Shown piece by piece: positions 53,477 to 63,110 of a DNA stretch of 64,000 nucleotides. A program made the translations under genes and the position numbers. Numbering within the stretch: the stretch's first letter is position 1; each line of letters opens with the position of its first letter. Source of the stretch: Fervidobacterium thailandense (GTDB taxonomy: Bacteria > Thermotogota > Thermotogae > Thermotogales > Fervidobacteriaceae); NCBI RefSeq assembly GCF_001719065.1, contig NZ_LWAF01000002.1, positions 124,001 through 188,000 on the forward strand. The letters run 5' to 3'. The notes under the pieces are model-generated. The model was not told where the DNA came from and searched no databases. It saw only the letters and a program-made list of their open reading frames with translations.

Positions 53477-54493
53477 GTGGGGACGCTTGAGGGACTTGTA
53501 AAAAAACTCACCGAAGTTAGCAGTCCGAGTGGTAGGGAGGAAGAAATCAGGCGGGCAATCCTCGAGGAACTCGAAGGTCACATAGACGGCTACAGGGTCG
53601 ATAAGCTGGGGAACCTCATCGTTTGGAAAAATGGAACGAGTGGAAAGAAAATCCTCCTCGATGCACACATGGATGAAATCGGTGTCGTTGTCACGAACAT
53701 CGACGATCGTGGATTTTTGAAGATAGATAGGGTCGGCGGTGTTTCCCCTTACACGGTCTTCCAGAACCGGTTGCGCTTTGGAAACGTTCTTGGAATCGTG
53801 GGCATAGAGGGTGAAACGTCGGAAGAACTTCAAGGAAATATCCAAAAGATGTCGTTTGAGAAACTCTTTGTGGACATCGGTGCCAGAAGCAGGGAAGAGG
53901 CGGAAAAGCTGTGCCCCATCGGCACGTTTGGGACGTTCGATAGCTACTTTTACAGCTTCGGTGACTTTATGGTAAGCAAATCGATGGACGACAGGATCGG
54001 TTGCGCCGTTATCGTCGAGGTCTTTAAGAAGTTGTCGAATCCGAAGCATACCGTCTTCGGAGTGTTCGCAGTTCAAGAGGAAGTCGGGCTCATCGGTGCG
54101 CACGTCGCCGGTTACGATATCGAGCCGGATGTGGCGATCGCCATCGACGTGACAGGTGTTGGGGACACACCGAAAGGTCTCAAACGCGTACCGATGGCTC
54201 TCGGAAAAGGCACGTGTTTAAAGGTAAAAGATGCCTACTCCATCAGTAACAGGAGGATTCTTGAAAAGTTCAAGGAGCTTGCGGAGAAGCACAATATCCC
54301 ACATCAAATGGAAGTGCTTATCTACGGTGGGACGGACGCGGCCGGTTACCAAGCGACCAAGTCCGGAATTCCGAGTGCAACGCTTTCGATCCCGACAAGG
54401 TACATCCACACTCCAAGCGAGATGGTCGACAAAAGGGATGTCGAGGCGACGATTGAACTGACGGTGAAGTACTGCGAGGAAGGACTGGGGTAG
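53477..54493 (+). CDS. M42-family metalloaminopeptidase
   Basis: The 338-residue cytoplasmic enzyme belongs to the tetrahedral dodecameric aminopeptidases (TET; glutamyl or leucyl type). Metal ligands are visible as His/Asp in LLDAHMDEIG, Asp in KSMDDRIGCA, the Glu pair in VQEEVGLIGA, Asp in AIDVTGVGD and His in TRYIHTPSEM. It degrades peptides taken up or released by proteolysis, suitable for a peptide fermenter. GTG 53477 follows GGAGGTG by 6 bases; the frame is open much further upstream through the promoter but without homology. Confidence 0.92.
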   Translation: MGTLEGLVKKLTEVSSPSGREEEIRRAILEELEGHIDGYRVDKLGNLIVWKNGTSGKKILLDAHMDEIGVVVTNIDDRGFLKIDRVGGVSPYTVFQNRLRFGNVLGIVGIEGETSEELQGNIQKMSFEKLFVDIGARSREEAEKLCPIGTFGTFDSYFYSFGDFMVSKSMDDRIGCAVIVEVFKKLSNPKHTVFGVFAVQEEVGLIGAHVAGYDIEPDVAIAIDVTGVGDTPKGLKRVPMALGKGTCLKVKDAYSISNRRILEKFKELAEKHNIPHQMEVLIYGGTDAAGYQATKSGIPSATLSIPTRYIHTPSEMVDKRDVEATIELTVKYCEEGLG

Positions 54494-54536
54494 CAAAAGG
54501 AGTAGTAAAAGCTGTTAAGCATGGTGGGATGCTCAC

Positions 54537-55511
54537 GTGAAGAAAAGAGTACCCATAGGTTCGCGAAAGTGGAAGGAGATAACGGATTTTGATTTGAAAG
54601 TAATATCCGTAGTCATCGTGGCACTTTCGTTAACGACCTTATCTTTGTTACTTTACGCTGTGTACTTGAAGTTTCAAAAGAGCCAGGTTGAAGTCACGAT
54701 CAAAGAATCGACCCCCGTACAGCAGCCTCCCATCGAAGAGGTGGTACGAACGGCTACGGAGACTTTATATTACATCAAGCCCGACATCAAGCCTTCGTCA
54801 ACGGAGGAGCCGGAAAGTACCGACACGGCGGTATCTCAAAATCCGGTCGGCGGAACAACCACAAGAGTACCGGATGAGGGGTTGACCATCGTTCCGCTGG
54901 ATGAGGGAACAACAGCCGCGACCAACTCAACAGAGGTGGAATTGGCAAAACAACCAACACAAACGGAACAGCCGACTCAACCCGCACAAGCCCAACCGCA
55001 ACAACCAGGTGATGGAGAGGTTACGGAAAAATCAGAAGAAGTTGAGGAGAACCGCTATCTCAAAGGGCTGACGAAGTTTGACTACAACCTCCTGCTCTCC
55101 CGCATGGCGGAGAACTTACCGAGCACGAAACTTTACCTCTACGTTGTCGACGGCGAAACGGCGTTGAAGCTTGCGAAAATGACGACAAATTACGTCATAG
55201 ATCAAGTCGGTGGTAAGTACCATTTAGCTTGCACGAAGAACATCGCTCCGGACCTCAACCCAAGTGTCGGGATATATACGGTTAAAACAAAACCGATTAA
55301 GGATTCGAAAGAGGTTTTCAAATCCGTTGTGAACCTCCGAACGTTTGGAATTAGTGCCTTCAGTGTCTCAACGAGCGAAGGTCTGATTTTGTGCATGGGT
55401 GTATTCAGAACCGAAGCCCAGGCTCGAAGCTTCTACTACTCCCAAGATTGGTCGGAGCTTTCCAAATACGCGAACGTCTCCGGTGCCTCGGTCTCTAAAA
55501 TAGGAGATTGA
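54537..55511 (+). CDS. Unknown membrane-anchored protein with Pro/Gln/Thr-rich linker
   Basis: The 324-residue protein has a short cytoplasmic start, one membrane helix (about 21-45), a low-complexity linker (about 60-175, rich in Pro, Thr, Gln, Glu) and a C-terminal globular domain (about 178-320). The end of this domain (YTVKTKPIKDSKEVFKSVVNL...GVFRTEAQARSFY) resembles a SPOR-type peptidoglycan-binding fold, but the match is weak. The start is GTG 54537. Its stop overlaps the start of the double-HhH gene by the TTGA junction, so the two are translationally coupled and may act together. Function is unknown. Confidence 0.65.
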   Translation: MKKRVPIGSRKWKEITDFDLKVISVVIVALSLTTLSLLLYAVYLKFQKSQVEVTIKESTPVQQPPIEEVVRTATETLYYIKPDIKPSSTEEPESTDTAVSQNPVGGTTTRVPDEGLTIVPLDEGTTAATNSTEVELAKQPTQTEQPTQPAQAQPQQPGDGEVTEKSEEVEENRYLKGLTKFDYNLLLSRMAENLPSTKLYLYVVDGETALKLAKMTTNYVIDQVGGKYHLACTKNIAPDLNPSVGIYTVKTKPIKDSKEVFKSVVNLRTFGISAFSVSTSEGLILCMGVFRTEAQARSFYYSQDWSELSKYANVSGASVSKIGD

Positions 55512-56227
55512 CGTGTGTCTGGGATAGGGGGTTACGTACACCAACCGTGGCAAGTGTACAGGAACCTCAGCGCAACGAAAAATTTTTTCTGGCTATCTTC
55601 GCCGTTCTTATCGTCATTTTTGGCATCGTCTTCCAGCCGAGGCTTCGAAACAACCTCGGATGGGGTTCCATGAAAAGAGAAGAGACGGAGAATAAGCAAG
55701 AGAAAAGCATCGAACGAAAGTACGCGGACTCGGTACTTGATATAAATCTTGCCACACAAGAAGAGTTGGAAACACTACCGGGCATAGGACCTTCAAAGGC
55801 GAAGGCGATCGTGGAGTACCGAAAGTTGCAGCCTTTCAAACGACCAGAAGACCTGATGAACGTTCCCGGCATTGGCCCGAAAACCTACGAAAAGCTCAAG
55901 AACAGGATAAAGGTAAGTGGTGTGAGTGTAGAACAGACAAACCAAGGTGGACAGGTTGTAACTGAAACGACAACTACGAAAAAGGAAGAGATGACATCGT
56001 ACAATCAGAATAACACCACAAATTATGGAAGCCAACTCCTCAACATCAACACCGCCACAGTTTCCGAGCTTGAGAAACTTCCCGGAATCGGACCTACCAA
56101 GGCGGCGGAGATAATAAGGTACAGAACCGAAAACGGGCCCTTCAAAAGTGTTGACGAATTACTGAACGTGAAGGGGATAGGTCCGAAGACTTTGGAAAAG
56201 ATTCGACCACTGGTGTGTGCCAAGTAA
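55508..56227 (+). CDS. ComEA-like DNA-binding protein with two (HhH)2 domains
   Basis: The 239-residue protein has one N-terminal membrane helix (about 26-43) and two copies of the helix-hairpin-helix pair: first copy about 76-140 (DINLATQEELETLPGIGPSKA ... MNVPGIGPKTYEKL) and second about 176-237 (NINTATVSELEKLPGIGPTKA ... LNVKGIGPKTLEKI). ComEA, the DNA receptor of natural transformation, normally has one such pair. A Thr/Gln-rich linker separates the copies. The start is TTG 55508 in the TTGA overlap with the preceding gene; GTG 55547 is a possible later start. No other competence gene is in the window. Confidence 0.85.
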   Translation: MTCVWDRGLRTPTVASVQEPQRNEKFFLAIFAVLIVIFGIVFQPRLRNNLGWGSMKREETENKQEKSIERKYADSVLDINLATQEELETLPGIGPSKAKAIVEYRKLQPFKRPEDLMNVPGIGPKTYEKLKNRIKVSGVSVEQTNQGGQVVTETTTTKKEEMTSYNQNNTTNYGSQLLNINTATVSELEKLPGIGPTKAAEIIRYRTENGPFKSVDELLNVKGIGPKTLEKIRPLVCAK

Positions 56228-56243
56228 CTTGGAGCTTTGGAAG

Positions 56244-57656
56244 TTACTGGTACAGTTTGCGTATCTGCTCGTACTTCTTCATGAAGATATCGAATATCCT
56301 CGGGTCGAACTTCTTTCCGTTGTTCGCGTGTAAGAACTTAAGCGTCTCCTCCTCGCTGTAAGCCTTCCTGTACACCCTGTCGGATCTGAGCGCATCGTAA
56401 AAATCGATGATACTCACTATACGCGCACAAAGGGGGATTTCCTCACCTTTCAAACCTTTCGGATAACCAGTACCATCCCAATTCTCGTGATGGTAGAGCG
56501 CAACCGTACTGGCCATGTTGAAGAGTGGATGGTCAACCGTCGAGAGGATCTTGTGGCCAATTATCGTGTGGTGTTTCATTATCTCGAACTCTTCCTCCGA
56601 GAGCTGGCTGGGTTTCATGAGGATGGAATCCGGAATTCCCACCTTACCAACATCGTGTAGCATCGCGGCGATTTCGAGGTATTCAACCTCCAAGTCTTCC
56701 ATTCCCATCTCCTGCGCCAAGATCTTCGCGATTTCACCCACCCTCCGAACGTGCTCACCCGTTTCGAGTGACCTGGTCTCGGTCACCTCCGAGATAATGT
56801 AAACGATCTTGTACAACGTGTCAGTCAGATCGCGACTTATGAAGTTGTTCTCAACTTCCAAAATCAGATCGTTCAGGAACACGTCGAGAATCTTGCTGAA
56901 GTACTCTTCAACTTCGGCCGAGAACGTGACGTCGAAATGAAGAGCGGACGAGTAACCTGTGCGTAAGTTGAATTCCAACGAAGTGTCGGCCCCCAAACCA
57001 CTCCACACAACACGCTTGTAGGCCTTGTGATTCACCAAGTGCTCCTTTCTGTGCTCGATTTTGACATCTACCTCCAGGATTTGGGCGATACCATCGAACA
57101 ATTCTTCGACGAACTTAACGTAATCCTCGTCCGTTTTCAGATCCATTACCAGCGACGTAAGGAATGCAAGTTTGGAGAGTAGGAGGCGTTGCTTGTCGAG
57201 TGTCGTGTAGTCTTTGTACTCCCTCAACTTTGAGACGATGAGTGTGTACAATGCGTTACCGGAAAGTTCCGCTTTTTCTCGATAGTCGTTTATGTCGTAC
57301 TTCAAAATTATCTCCCTCGGTGGCGCGTACCCAGGTTGTCCCGTGCGTATGACTAATCTCATCCGTTTGTCGCGCAAGTCTTCCCTCACAAATCGGACAA
57401 CCTCAAGGCCCGCATGTTCGGTCTCCATCACCACATCTATAATTGCCAGAGCTATTCCTGGTACGTTTTTCAGTATCTCTATTGCCTCGGTACCGGAATA
57501 AGCACTGTACACTTTTACTGGTCTGTTCAAAAAGGTTATATCGCGTGCAACAACCGATGTGACGGCGTGAACGTCAGGTTCATCGTCCACAACGAGAATC
57601 TTCCAAGGTTCGAGTTTGTGCTCTTCTTTTGGAGTCTTCTTCAAGAACGTTGGCAT
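56244..57656 (-). CDS. Response regulator with DUF3369 and HD-GYP domains
   Basis: The 470-residue protein has an N-terminal receiver (about 18-140; ILVVDDEPDVH, phospho-acceptor Asp in LAIIDVVMETEHAG, Lys region YREKAE), a DUF3369 sensor-like domain (about 145-300) and an HD-GYP phosphodiesterase domain (about 300-470) with AAMLHDVGKVGIPDSIL, HH in LYHHENWDGTGYPKGLKGEEIP and DFYDAL. HD-GYP proteins hydrolyse cyclic di-GMP. No cognate kinase is adjacent. ATG 57656 follows GGGAGG; codons up to 57680 are an alternative extension. A TATAAT box lies upstream at 57705-57710. Confidence 0.92.
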   Translation of the reverse strand: MPTFLKKTPKEEHKLEPWKILVVDDEPDVHAVTSVVARDITFLNRPVKVYSAYSGTEAIEILKNVPGIALAIIDVVMETEHAGLEVVRFVREDLRDKRMRLVIRTGQPGYAPPREIILKYDINDYREKAELSGNALYTLIVSKLREYKDYTTLDKQRLLLSKLAFLTSLVMDLKTDEDYVKFVEELFDGIAQILEVDVKIEHRKEHLVNHKAYKRVVWSGLGADTSLEFNLRTGYSSALHFDVTFSAEVEEYFSKILDVFLNDLILEVENNFISRDLTDTLYKIVYIISEVTETRSLETGEHVRRVGEIAKILAQEMGMEDLEVEYLEIAAMLHDVGKVGIPDSILMKPSQLSEEEFEIMKHHTIIGHKILSTVDHPLFNMASTVALYHHENWDGTGYPKGLKGEEIPLCARIVSIIDFYDALRSDRVYRKAYSEEETLKFLHANNGKKFDPRIFDIFMKKYEQIRKLYQ

Positions 57657-57704
57657 CTTCAAAATCCTCCCGATATACATTCCTACACAAGGTTGTTCAC
57701 AACG

Positions 57705-57710
57705 ATTATA
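57705..57710 (-). promoter_or_regulatory. Candidate -10 box for the HD-GYP gene
   Basis: Minus-strand TATAAT about 50 bases before the ATG at 57656; the -35 is unclear. Confidence 0.4.
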
Positions 57711-57818
57711 TCATAACCACCGTTGTTTAATACCCCGGGGCTCTGAAGTTCCAAAGGAAAATGAAGGTAACGAAGCTGGTAAAATATTATGGGAAAACTC
57801 TCGAGGGAGGGATTGGAG

Positions 57819-58748
57819 ATGATATTCACCCTAACGATGAACCCATGCTTGGATAGGTACATCTACGTGGACGAGCTCGTTGTGGACGACACGATCCGGG
57901 CAAAGAAGGTCGTGGATTACCCAGCTGGGAAAGGAATCGACGTCTCGCGAGTCATTCGCGAGCTGGGTGGTGTTTCAATTGCCATCGCACTCGTTGGTGG
58001 AGACACGGGCAGGAAACTTGAGGAGATGCTCGACAGGGAAGGGGTCATCTACACCTCGATACGCGTACCTCAGGAAACGCGAATGAACGTGATCCTTGAA
58101 ACGAATAAAGGGCAGTACAGGATAAGCATGCCAGGTGAAAAAATCAGCGCGAAAAAGTTACAAGTTGTCCTCGAAGTGCTCAACGCGTTGGTAAGGGAGA
58201 GGGATACGGTCGTTGTTTCCGGAAGCCTTCCAAAAGGTGTTGCCGCCGAGTTCTACACTGGCATCATTTTTTCACTCAAACAGTGGGGTGCCACCGTTTA
58301 TTTCGATGCGGACGGTGATAAGCTGAAGGCCGGGCTCATCGGCCAACCGGATTATATCAAACCGAACCTACACGAGTTTCAAAGACTTACAGGCAAGCAC
58401 GTGACTCACGAAGATGAGATAATCTCCGAAGCCAAAAAAATCATCGAGCATTTCGAGTTGAAAGGGATACTGCTAACTCTCGGTGGTAAGGGAGCGTATT
58501 TGATAACTGCTGACAAGGTGTTGTACACCAAATCAATCGAGGTAAAGGTGAAGAGTGCCGTCGGTGCGGGTGACTCCTTCTTAGCAGGGTTCGTGCTGAA
58601 AAAAGAAGAAGGGTTATCGGATGAGGAGGCTTTAAGATGGGCCAACGCGGCGGGCACAGCCGCCGTGTTGACCCCGGGTACTCGTCTGTGTAGGCGTGCG
58701 GATGTTGAAAGATTGCTCGAAAAGATTGAGGTTGTCCGAATTTTGTAA
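57819..58748 (+). CDS. PfkB-family sugar-phosphate kinase (1-phosphofructokinase/tagatose-6-phosphate kinase type)
   Basis: The 309-residue ribokinase-fold enzyme starts IFTLTMNPCLDRYIYVDEL, typical of FruK/LacC/PfkB. The substrate region GKGIDVSRVIRELGG and the C-terminal ATP/anion-hole motif VGAGDSFLAGFVLKKEEG with catalytic Asp are intact. ATG 57819 is 8 bases after GAGGGAGG. No PTS gene or aldolase is adjacent, so choice between fructose-1-phosphate, fructose-6-phosphate and tagatose-6-phosphate is open. It converges on pdxT with only 5 bases between the stops. Confidence 0.87.
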   Translation: MIFTLTMNPCLDRYIYVDELVVDDTIRAKKVVDYPAGKGIDVSRVIRELGGVSIAIALVGGDTGRKLEEMLDREGVIYTSIRVPQETRMNVILETNKGQYRISMPGEKISAKKLQVVLEVLNALVRERDTVVVSGSLPKGVAAEFYTGIIFSLKQWGATVYFDADGDKLKAGLIGQPDYIKPNLHEFQRLTGKHVTHEDEIISEAKKIIEHFELKGILLTLGGKGAYLITADKVLYTKSIEVKVKSAVGAGDSFLAGFVLKKEEGLSDEEALRWANAAGTAAVLTPGTRLCRRADVERLLEKIEVVRIL

Positions 58749-58753
58749 CATTT

Positions 58754-59320
58754 CTATTTTTTGATCATACCGAGGAAGTATTCATGGACACGTGTGTCGT
58801 CCGTTAATTCCGGGTGAAAAGAAGTCACCAGGACGTTGTTTTGCCTGAGCATTATTGGATGACCTTCGAACGTCGATAGAACTTCGACTTCTGGTCCCCA
58901 TTCATCAACCCGTGGTGCGCGGATGAAAATGGCTTTGAATGGCTTATCGAAGCCTTTGATTTCAACGTACTCCTCAAAGCTATCAACCTGCCGACCGTAG
59001 GCGTTCCGCATTACCTTTATATCTATTACGCCGAGTGATTCTTGCGGGTAGTTCTCGATTTCCTTTGCAAGGACGATCAATCCGGCGCAGGTGCCGTAAA
59101 CAGGCAGACCTTGAAGGATCTTCTCCTTCAAGGCGTCGAAGAGACCCACGCGTTTCATAATTCTTATCATCGTTGTGGATTCGCCGCCTGGTATGATGAG
59201 CCCGTCGATTTTTTCGAGGTCTTCTGGTGTTCTGACGATGAGTACTTCGTGTCCAAGCTTTTCAATCATCATTTTGTGTTCCCTGAAATCACCTTGAATT
59301 CCGGATACGCCGATAACCAT
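58754..59320 (-). CDS. pdxT: Pyridoxal 5'-phosphate synthase, glutaminase subunit
   Basis: The 188-residue class I amidotransferase supplies ammonia to PdxS. The Gly-rich loop is [13 protein letters not shown], the nucleophile Cys is in [11 protein letters not shown] and the His-Glu pair in [11 protein letters not shown]. It follows pdxS by 3 bases. PLP made here would serve OrtB and OraE encoded in the same window. Confidence 0.96.
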   Translation of the reverse strand: MVIGVSGIQGDFREHKMMIEKLGHEVLIVRTPEDLEKIDGLIIPGGESTTMIRIMKRVGLFDALKEKILQGLPVYGTCAGLIVLAKEIENYPQESLGVIDIKVMRNAYGRQVDSFEEYVEIKGFDKPFKAIFIRAPRVDEWGPEVEVLSTFEGHPIMLRQNNVLVTSFHPELTDDTRVHEYFLGMIKK

Positions 59321-59323
59321 ACT

Positions 59324-60199
59324 TCACCATCCTCTTTCCTGGAGCTTGACCTCGAGCGATTCTATGTCAAGTCCCTCCATCGGCTCACCTATATCCTCGG
59401 AAATCTTCAGGAGCATTTCCGGATCGTTCCAGTACGTGACTGCCATCACGATCGCCCTGGCCATCTTCATCGGATCCTTGGACTTAAAAATACCGCTTCC
59501 AACGAACACCCCGTCCGCACCGAGCATCATCATCAGTGCCGCATCCGCAGGTGTTGCAATACCGCCAGCCGCGAAGTTCACAACTGGAAGTCTCCCAAGT
59601 TCCTTGACTTGCAAGACAAGCTCAACTGGCGCACCAATCTCCTTCGCGTAGCTAACTATCTCCTCGTACGGCATGTTCTGTACTTTTCGGATCTCAGACA
59701 TCATCGTTCTCATGTGCTTTACCGCCTCAACGACGTTACCGGTACCGGCTTCGCCTTTTGTTCTTATCATCGCGGCACCTTCGGCGATCCTTCTGAGAGC
59801 CTCACCCAAGTTTCGTGCACCGCACACGAACGGAACTTTGAACTCGTGCTTGTTTATATGGTACTTATCATCCGCTGGCGTGAGAACCTCGGATTCATCG
59901 ATGAAGTCCACACCAAGGGCTTCCAAGATTCTCGCTTCGGCGATGTGTCCAATCCTAACTTTCGCCATCACCGGGATGGAAACGGCTTCCATGATCTCCT
60001 TTATTTTGGAAATGCTGGCCATTCGGGCAACTCCTCCGGCTTTTCTGATGTCCGCCGGCACACGTTCAAGGGCCATAACGGCAACCGCACCGGCCTCTTC
60101 AGCTATCTTTGCCTGTTCGGCGGTCGTAACGTCCATGATGACGCCACCTTTGAACATTTCGGCAAAACCTTTTTTAATCTCCCACGTTCCCTTTTCCAT
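59324..60199 (-). CDS. pdxS: Pyridoxal 5'-phosphate synthase, synthase subunit
   Basis: The 291-residue TIM-barrel enzyme makes PLP from ribose 5-phosphate, glyceraldehyde 3-phosphate and ammonia. It shows the near-invariant PdxS blocks [22 protein letters not shown], the Lys in [25 protein letters not shown]-type (here [15 protein letters not shown]) and [14 protein letters not shown]. It leads pdxST and lies 40 bases after the mutase gene. Confidence 0.97.
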   Translation of the reverse strand: MEKGTWEIKKGFAEMFKGGVIMDVTTAEQAKIAEEAGAVAVMALERVPADIRKAGGVARMASISKIKEIMEAVSIPVMAKVRIGHIAEARILEALGVDFIDESEVLTPADDKYHINKHEFKVPFVCGARNLGEALRRIAEGAAMIRTKGEAGTGNVVEAVKHMRTMMSEIRKVQNMPYEEIVSYAKEIGAPVELVLQVKELGRLPVVNFAAGGIATPADAALMMMLGADGVFVGSGIFKSKDPMKMARAIVMAVTYWNDPEMLLKISEDIGEPMEGLDIESLEVKLQERGW

Positions 60200-60239
60200 G
60201 TTCCTTCGCCTCCCTCTACGTTTCGGATGAAGATTTATG

Positions 60240-61904
60240 TCAGATTATAACAGTTTCCGTGTACTCGCCAAAGACCTCCCTCAACGCGTTACTTATTTCA
60301 CCCACGGTAGCGTACGCCTTGACTGCTTCGAGTACGTACGGGAATAAATTCTCATCGGTGGATGCGACCTCTTTGATCTTGTTGAGGAGTTTCTTCACCT
60401 TCTCGTTGTCCCTGCGTTCTTTTAGTTTCTTGAGTCGCTCTTTCTGCTTCTTCTCAAGTTCAGGATCAACCTTCAGAATCTCACCTATACGAGTTTCCTC
60501 TTGGATCTGGAATTTGTTCACACCAACGATTACCTCTTCTCCCCTCTCCACAGCCAACTGGTGTTTATAAGCGCTCTCGTGGATCTCTTTCTGTACGTAC
60601 CCGCTTTCTATTGCCTTTATCATTCCGCCCATCTGGTCGATCTTTTCGATGTACTCCATCGCCCTGCGCTCAATTTCGTTGGTCAACGCCTCTATGACGT
60701 ACGAACCACCGAGTGGATCTACCGTGTCCGCCACACCGGATTCGTAAGCGATGATTTGCTGAGTTCTCAAAGCGATCATCGCGGAAAGTTCCGTCGGAAG
60801 AGCGATTGCCTCGTCGTAGGAGTTCGTGTGCAGCGATTGCGTTCCTCCGAGCACAGCCGCAAGTGCCTGGATTGTAACCCTGATGATGTTGTTGAGCGGT
60901 TGCTGGGCCGTGAGCGTTGAACCTCCCGTCTGCGTGTGGAACCTGAGTTTCATCGCCTCGGGGTCGGTGACACCAAAACGGTTTTTCATTATCTTCGCCC
61001 ACAATCTCCTTGCGGCCCTAAACTTGGCAATCTCCTCGAGGAAATTGTTGTGCGCGGCGAAGAAGAACGAAAGTCTCTTTCCCAACACGTTCGGATCCAA
61101 GCCACGTTTAATGGCCGCTTCAACGTAAGCGATGCCATCGGCAAGTGTGAACGCAACCTCCTGAACAGCCGTGGAACCCGCTTCGCGGATATGGTAACCG
61201 CTGATACTGATAGGATTCCACTTGGGCATGTACTTTGAGCAGTACTCGAAAATGTCCGTAATCAACCTCATCGATGGTTCCGGAGGATAAATGTACGTTC
61301 CACGTGCAATGTATTCTTTGAGAATATCGTTCTGAATTGTACCACTCAATTTGTCTTGGGATACTCCCTGTTTCTCGGCCACCGCTATGTACATTGCAAG
61401 GAGTATCATCGCTGTGCTGTTTATCGTCATCGATGTACTAACTTGATCCAATGGGATACCATCGAAGAGTATCTCCATATCTTCTAAAGAATCTATTGCA
61501 ACACCAACTCGCCCGACTTCCCCCTCGGCCATCGGATCATCTGAGTCGTAACCGATTTGCGTGGGCAGGTCGAAAGCGACCGATAGTCCCGTTTGCCCTT
61601 GCGAGAGCAAGTATTTGTATCTTTTATTCGATTCCTCGGCCGTACCGAATCCCGCGTACTGACGCATCGTCCAGTAACGTGCGCGGTACATCGTCGGTTG
61701 CACACCGCGTGTGAACGGGTACTCACCGGGAAAACCGAGGTCTTCTAAGTAATTCAACCCCTCAACGTCTTCGGGTGTGTAGAGTCGTTTTATCTCGTAA
61801 CCTGAAGACGACATGAAAACTTGCTTTCTCTCCGGAACCTTCGAAATGGATTTTTCGACAACCTGCTCGTACTTTCTCTTCGCCTCCAAGAACTTTTCGT
61901 CCAT
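60240..61904 (-). CDS. mutA: Methylmalonyl-CoA mutase, catalytic (N-terminal) subunit
   Basis: The 554-residue protein is the TIM-barrel part of the B12 enzyme that interconverts methylmalonyl-CoA and succinyl-CoA. Conserved stretches are [32 protein letters not shown]-type near the N-terminus, [32 protein letters not shown] and [16 protein letters not shown]. It ends without the C-terminal cobalamin domain, so it is the split form used by archaea and some bacteria; the small B12 subunit must be elsewhere. ATG 61904 follows AAGGGGTGG. Cotranscription with the carboxyltransferase upstream suggests a methylmalonyl-CoA/propionate module. Confidence 0.94.
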   Translation of the reverse strand: MDEKFLEAKRKYEQVVEKSISKVPERKQVFMSSSGYEIKRLYTPEDVEGLNYLEDLGFPGEYPFTRGVQPTMYRARYWTMRQYAGFGTAEESNKRYKYLLSQGQTGLSVAFDLPTQIGYDSDDPMAEGEVGRVGVAIDSLEDMEILFDGIPLDQVSTSMTINSTAMILLAMYIAVAEKQGVSQDKLSGTIQNDILKEYIARGTYIYPPEPSMRLITDIFEYCSKYMPKWNPISISGYHIREAGSTAVQEVAFTLADGIAYVEAAIKRGLDPNVLGKRLSFFFAAHNNFLEEIAKFRAARRLWAKIMKNRFGVTDPEAMKLRFHTQTGGSTLTAQQPLNNIIRVTIQALAAVLGGTQSLHTNSYDEAIALPTELSAMIALRTQQIIAYESGVADTVDPLGGSYVIEALTNEIERRAMEYIEKIDQMGGMIKAIESGYVQKEIHESAYKHQLAVERGEEVIVGVNKFQIQEETRIGEILKVDPELEKKQKERLKKLKERRDNEKVKKLLNKIKEVASTDENLFPYVLEAVKAYATVGEISNALREVFGEYTETVII

Positions 61905-61981
61905 CGTTCCACCCCTTCCACGATAACCTGTCGATGATTTGTTAGGATATTTACGCCACCAAAGCCTCAAGATACAGTAAG

Positions 61982-62278
61982 TCAAGCATCACGATTCAAG
62001 AATGTGCCCTTCTCATCTTGCGTTTGTGAGCTTGCAAATCTCTTGCCCGCTTCAAGTTGGTGTGTGAGTTTCTGGAAACTTTTGAGTTTCTCCTTCAACA
62101 ATTCCATTCTGCCCTTATCGCGTTCGTATATCTCGACCAACATCTCCCGAGGGAGTTCGGGCAACAACTTTTCCCGTAAATCCAACAACCGGTTGAGAGC
62201 ATCGTAATCTTCCTTTTCTATAGCCTCGTCTATGAGTGCCTCAATTTCAAGTATATCCTTTGGCTCATCGTTAAACAT
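61982..62278 (-). CDS. Small helical protein of unknown function
   Basis: The 98-residue protein is acidic in its first half ([29 protein letters not shown]) and predicted as two to three long helices followed by a disordered tail. The helix pattern ([12 protein letters not shown] ... [12 protein letters not shown]) resembles flagellar FliT-type chaperones, but the likeness is weak. It overlaps the end of the AcpS-FolK gene by 8 bases, so it is translationally coupled to it. No function can be assigned. Confidence 0.6.
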   Translation of the reverse strand: MFNDEPKDILEIEALIDEAIEKEDYDALNRLLDLREKLLPELPREMLVEIYERDKGRMELLKEKLKSFQKLTHQLEAGKRFASSQTQDEKGTFLNRDA

Positions 62279-63110
62279 CGCCGTACACCTCTATTCCAGC
62301 GTTTTCCGCAGATGCCTCGTCGAGCAGTTTTTGATAGAGTTTTTCCATAGAGGTCTTCAAAACCGGGTGAACGAAGTGTGCATTCAACTCACGCATCGGC
62401 AAGACGAAAAATATCCTGTTCTCAAAATCGTAGTGTGGTACCACCAGCTCCGGGGTCCTTATCACAAGGTTGCCGTAAAAAAGTATATCCAAATCTATCA
62501 CCCTTGGGCCCCACTTTTCGGTCCTGACACGCCCCAGCGAGCGTTCAACGTTCAGGAGTGCTTCAAGAAGCTCCGATGGTGTTAAATCTGTGTCGATCTC
62601 AGCTACACAGTTAAGAAAATCGGGCTGATCAGTTTTTCCGTACGGTTTGGTCTCGTACACCTTTGAAACGCTTATTATATCGCAGAATTCAGATATTTCT
62701 CCCAGCGCGGCTCGCAAATTCTCCAATCTGTCACCAAGGTTACTGCCAAGTCCTATGTAGATACCTCCACGTTCCTTCTCAAGAATGACACTTGCGTAAA
62801 CGAACTTGTCGTGTGCCAACGAGGCGTGTATCCTGTTGAACACTCCACAAACGGGACGGACGTACCTGTGCAAAACCGGGTAAACCTCTCCGAATCGTCC
62901 GTTCAGAAAGGAAACGTCCTGAAACGAATTACCATCGATCCCAGTACCAAGAGCCTTGAAGTACGCTTCCTTCAACGCAAACCTCCCGGCAATGTATTCC
63001 TCATCAATTCTCGCACGGTTCATTCGCTCATCTTCGGTGAGCACTCTATTCGCAAGTTTCAAGTCCACTCTCTCGATATCAAGTACGTCAACACCAAAAC
63101 CAACGATCAA
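62271..63110 (-). CDS. Fusion of holo-ACP synthase (AcpS) and HPPK (FolK)
   Basis: The 279-residue protein joins two enzymes without a linker. Residues 1-112 are AcpS: IVGFGVDVLDIERV with metal-binding Asp8, AGRFALKEAYFKALGTG with Glu48, and the ASLAHD strand. Residues 116-275 are HPPK: YIGLGSNLGDRLENL, VYETKPYG, DQPDFLNCV, and RVIDLDILFYG with metal Asp207 and Asp209. It would attach phosphopantetheine to acyl-carrier protein and pyrophosphorylate the folate precursor. Start TTG 63110 lies in a TTGA overlap with the upstream stop, 9 bases after GAAGGAGG. Both halves keep their key residues. Confidence 0.88.
   Translation of the reverse strand: MIVGFGVDVLDIERVDLKLANRVLTEDERMNRARIDEEYIAGRFALKEAYFKALGTGIDGNSFQDVSFLNGRFGEVYPVLHRYVRPVCGVFNRIHASLAHDKFVYASVILEKERGGIYIGLGSNLGDRLENLRAALGEISEFCDIISVSKVYETKPYGKTDQPDFLNCVAEIDTDLTPSELLEALLNVERSLGRVRTEKWGPRVIDLDILFYGNLVIRTPELVVPHYDFENRIFFVLPMRELNAHFVHPVLKTSMEKLYQKLLDEASAENAGIEVYGDV

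Noticed and set aside
57762-57854. A 30-codon open frame overlapping the start of the PfkB-family kinase gene
   Set aside because: It overlaps the kinase start in another frame, has no likeness to known leader peptides and only a weak AAAGGA site.
59042-60250. A 402-codon open frame on the plus strand
   Set aside because: It is antisense to pdxT and pdxS, which are unmistakable; the translation is His/Arg-rich with no family likeness, so it is a shadow frame.
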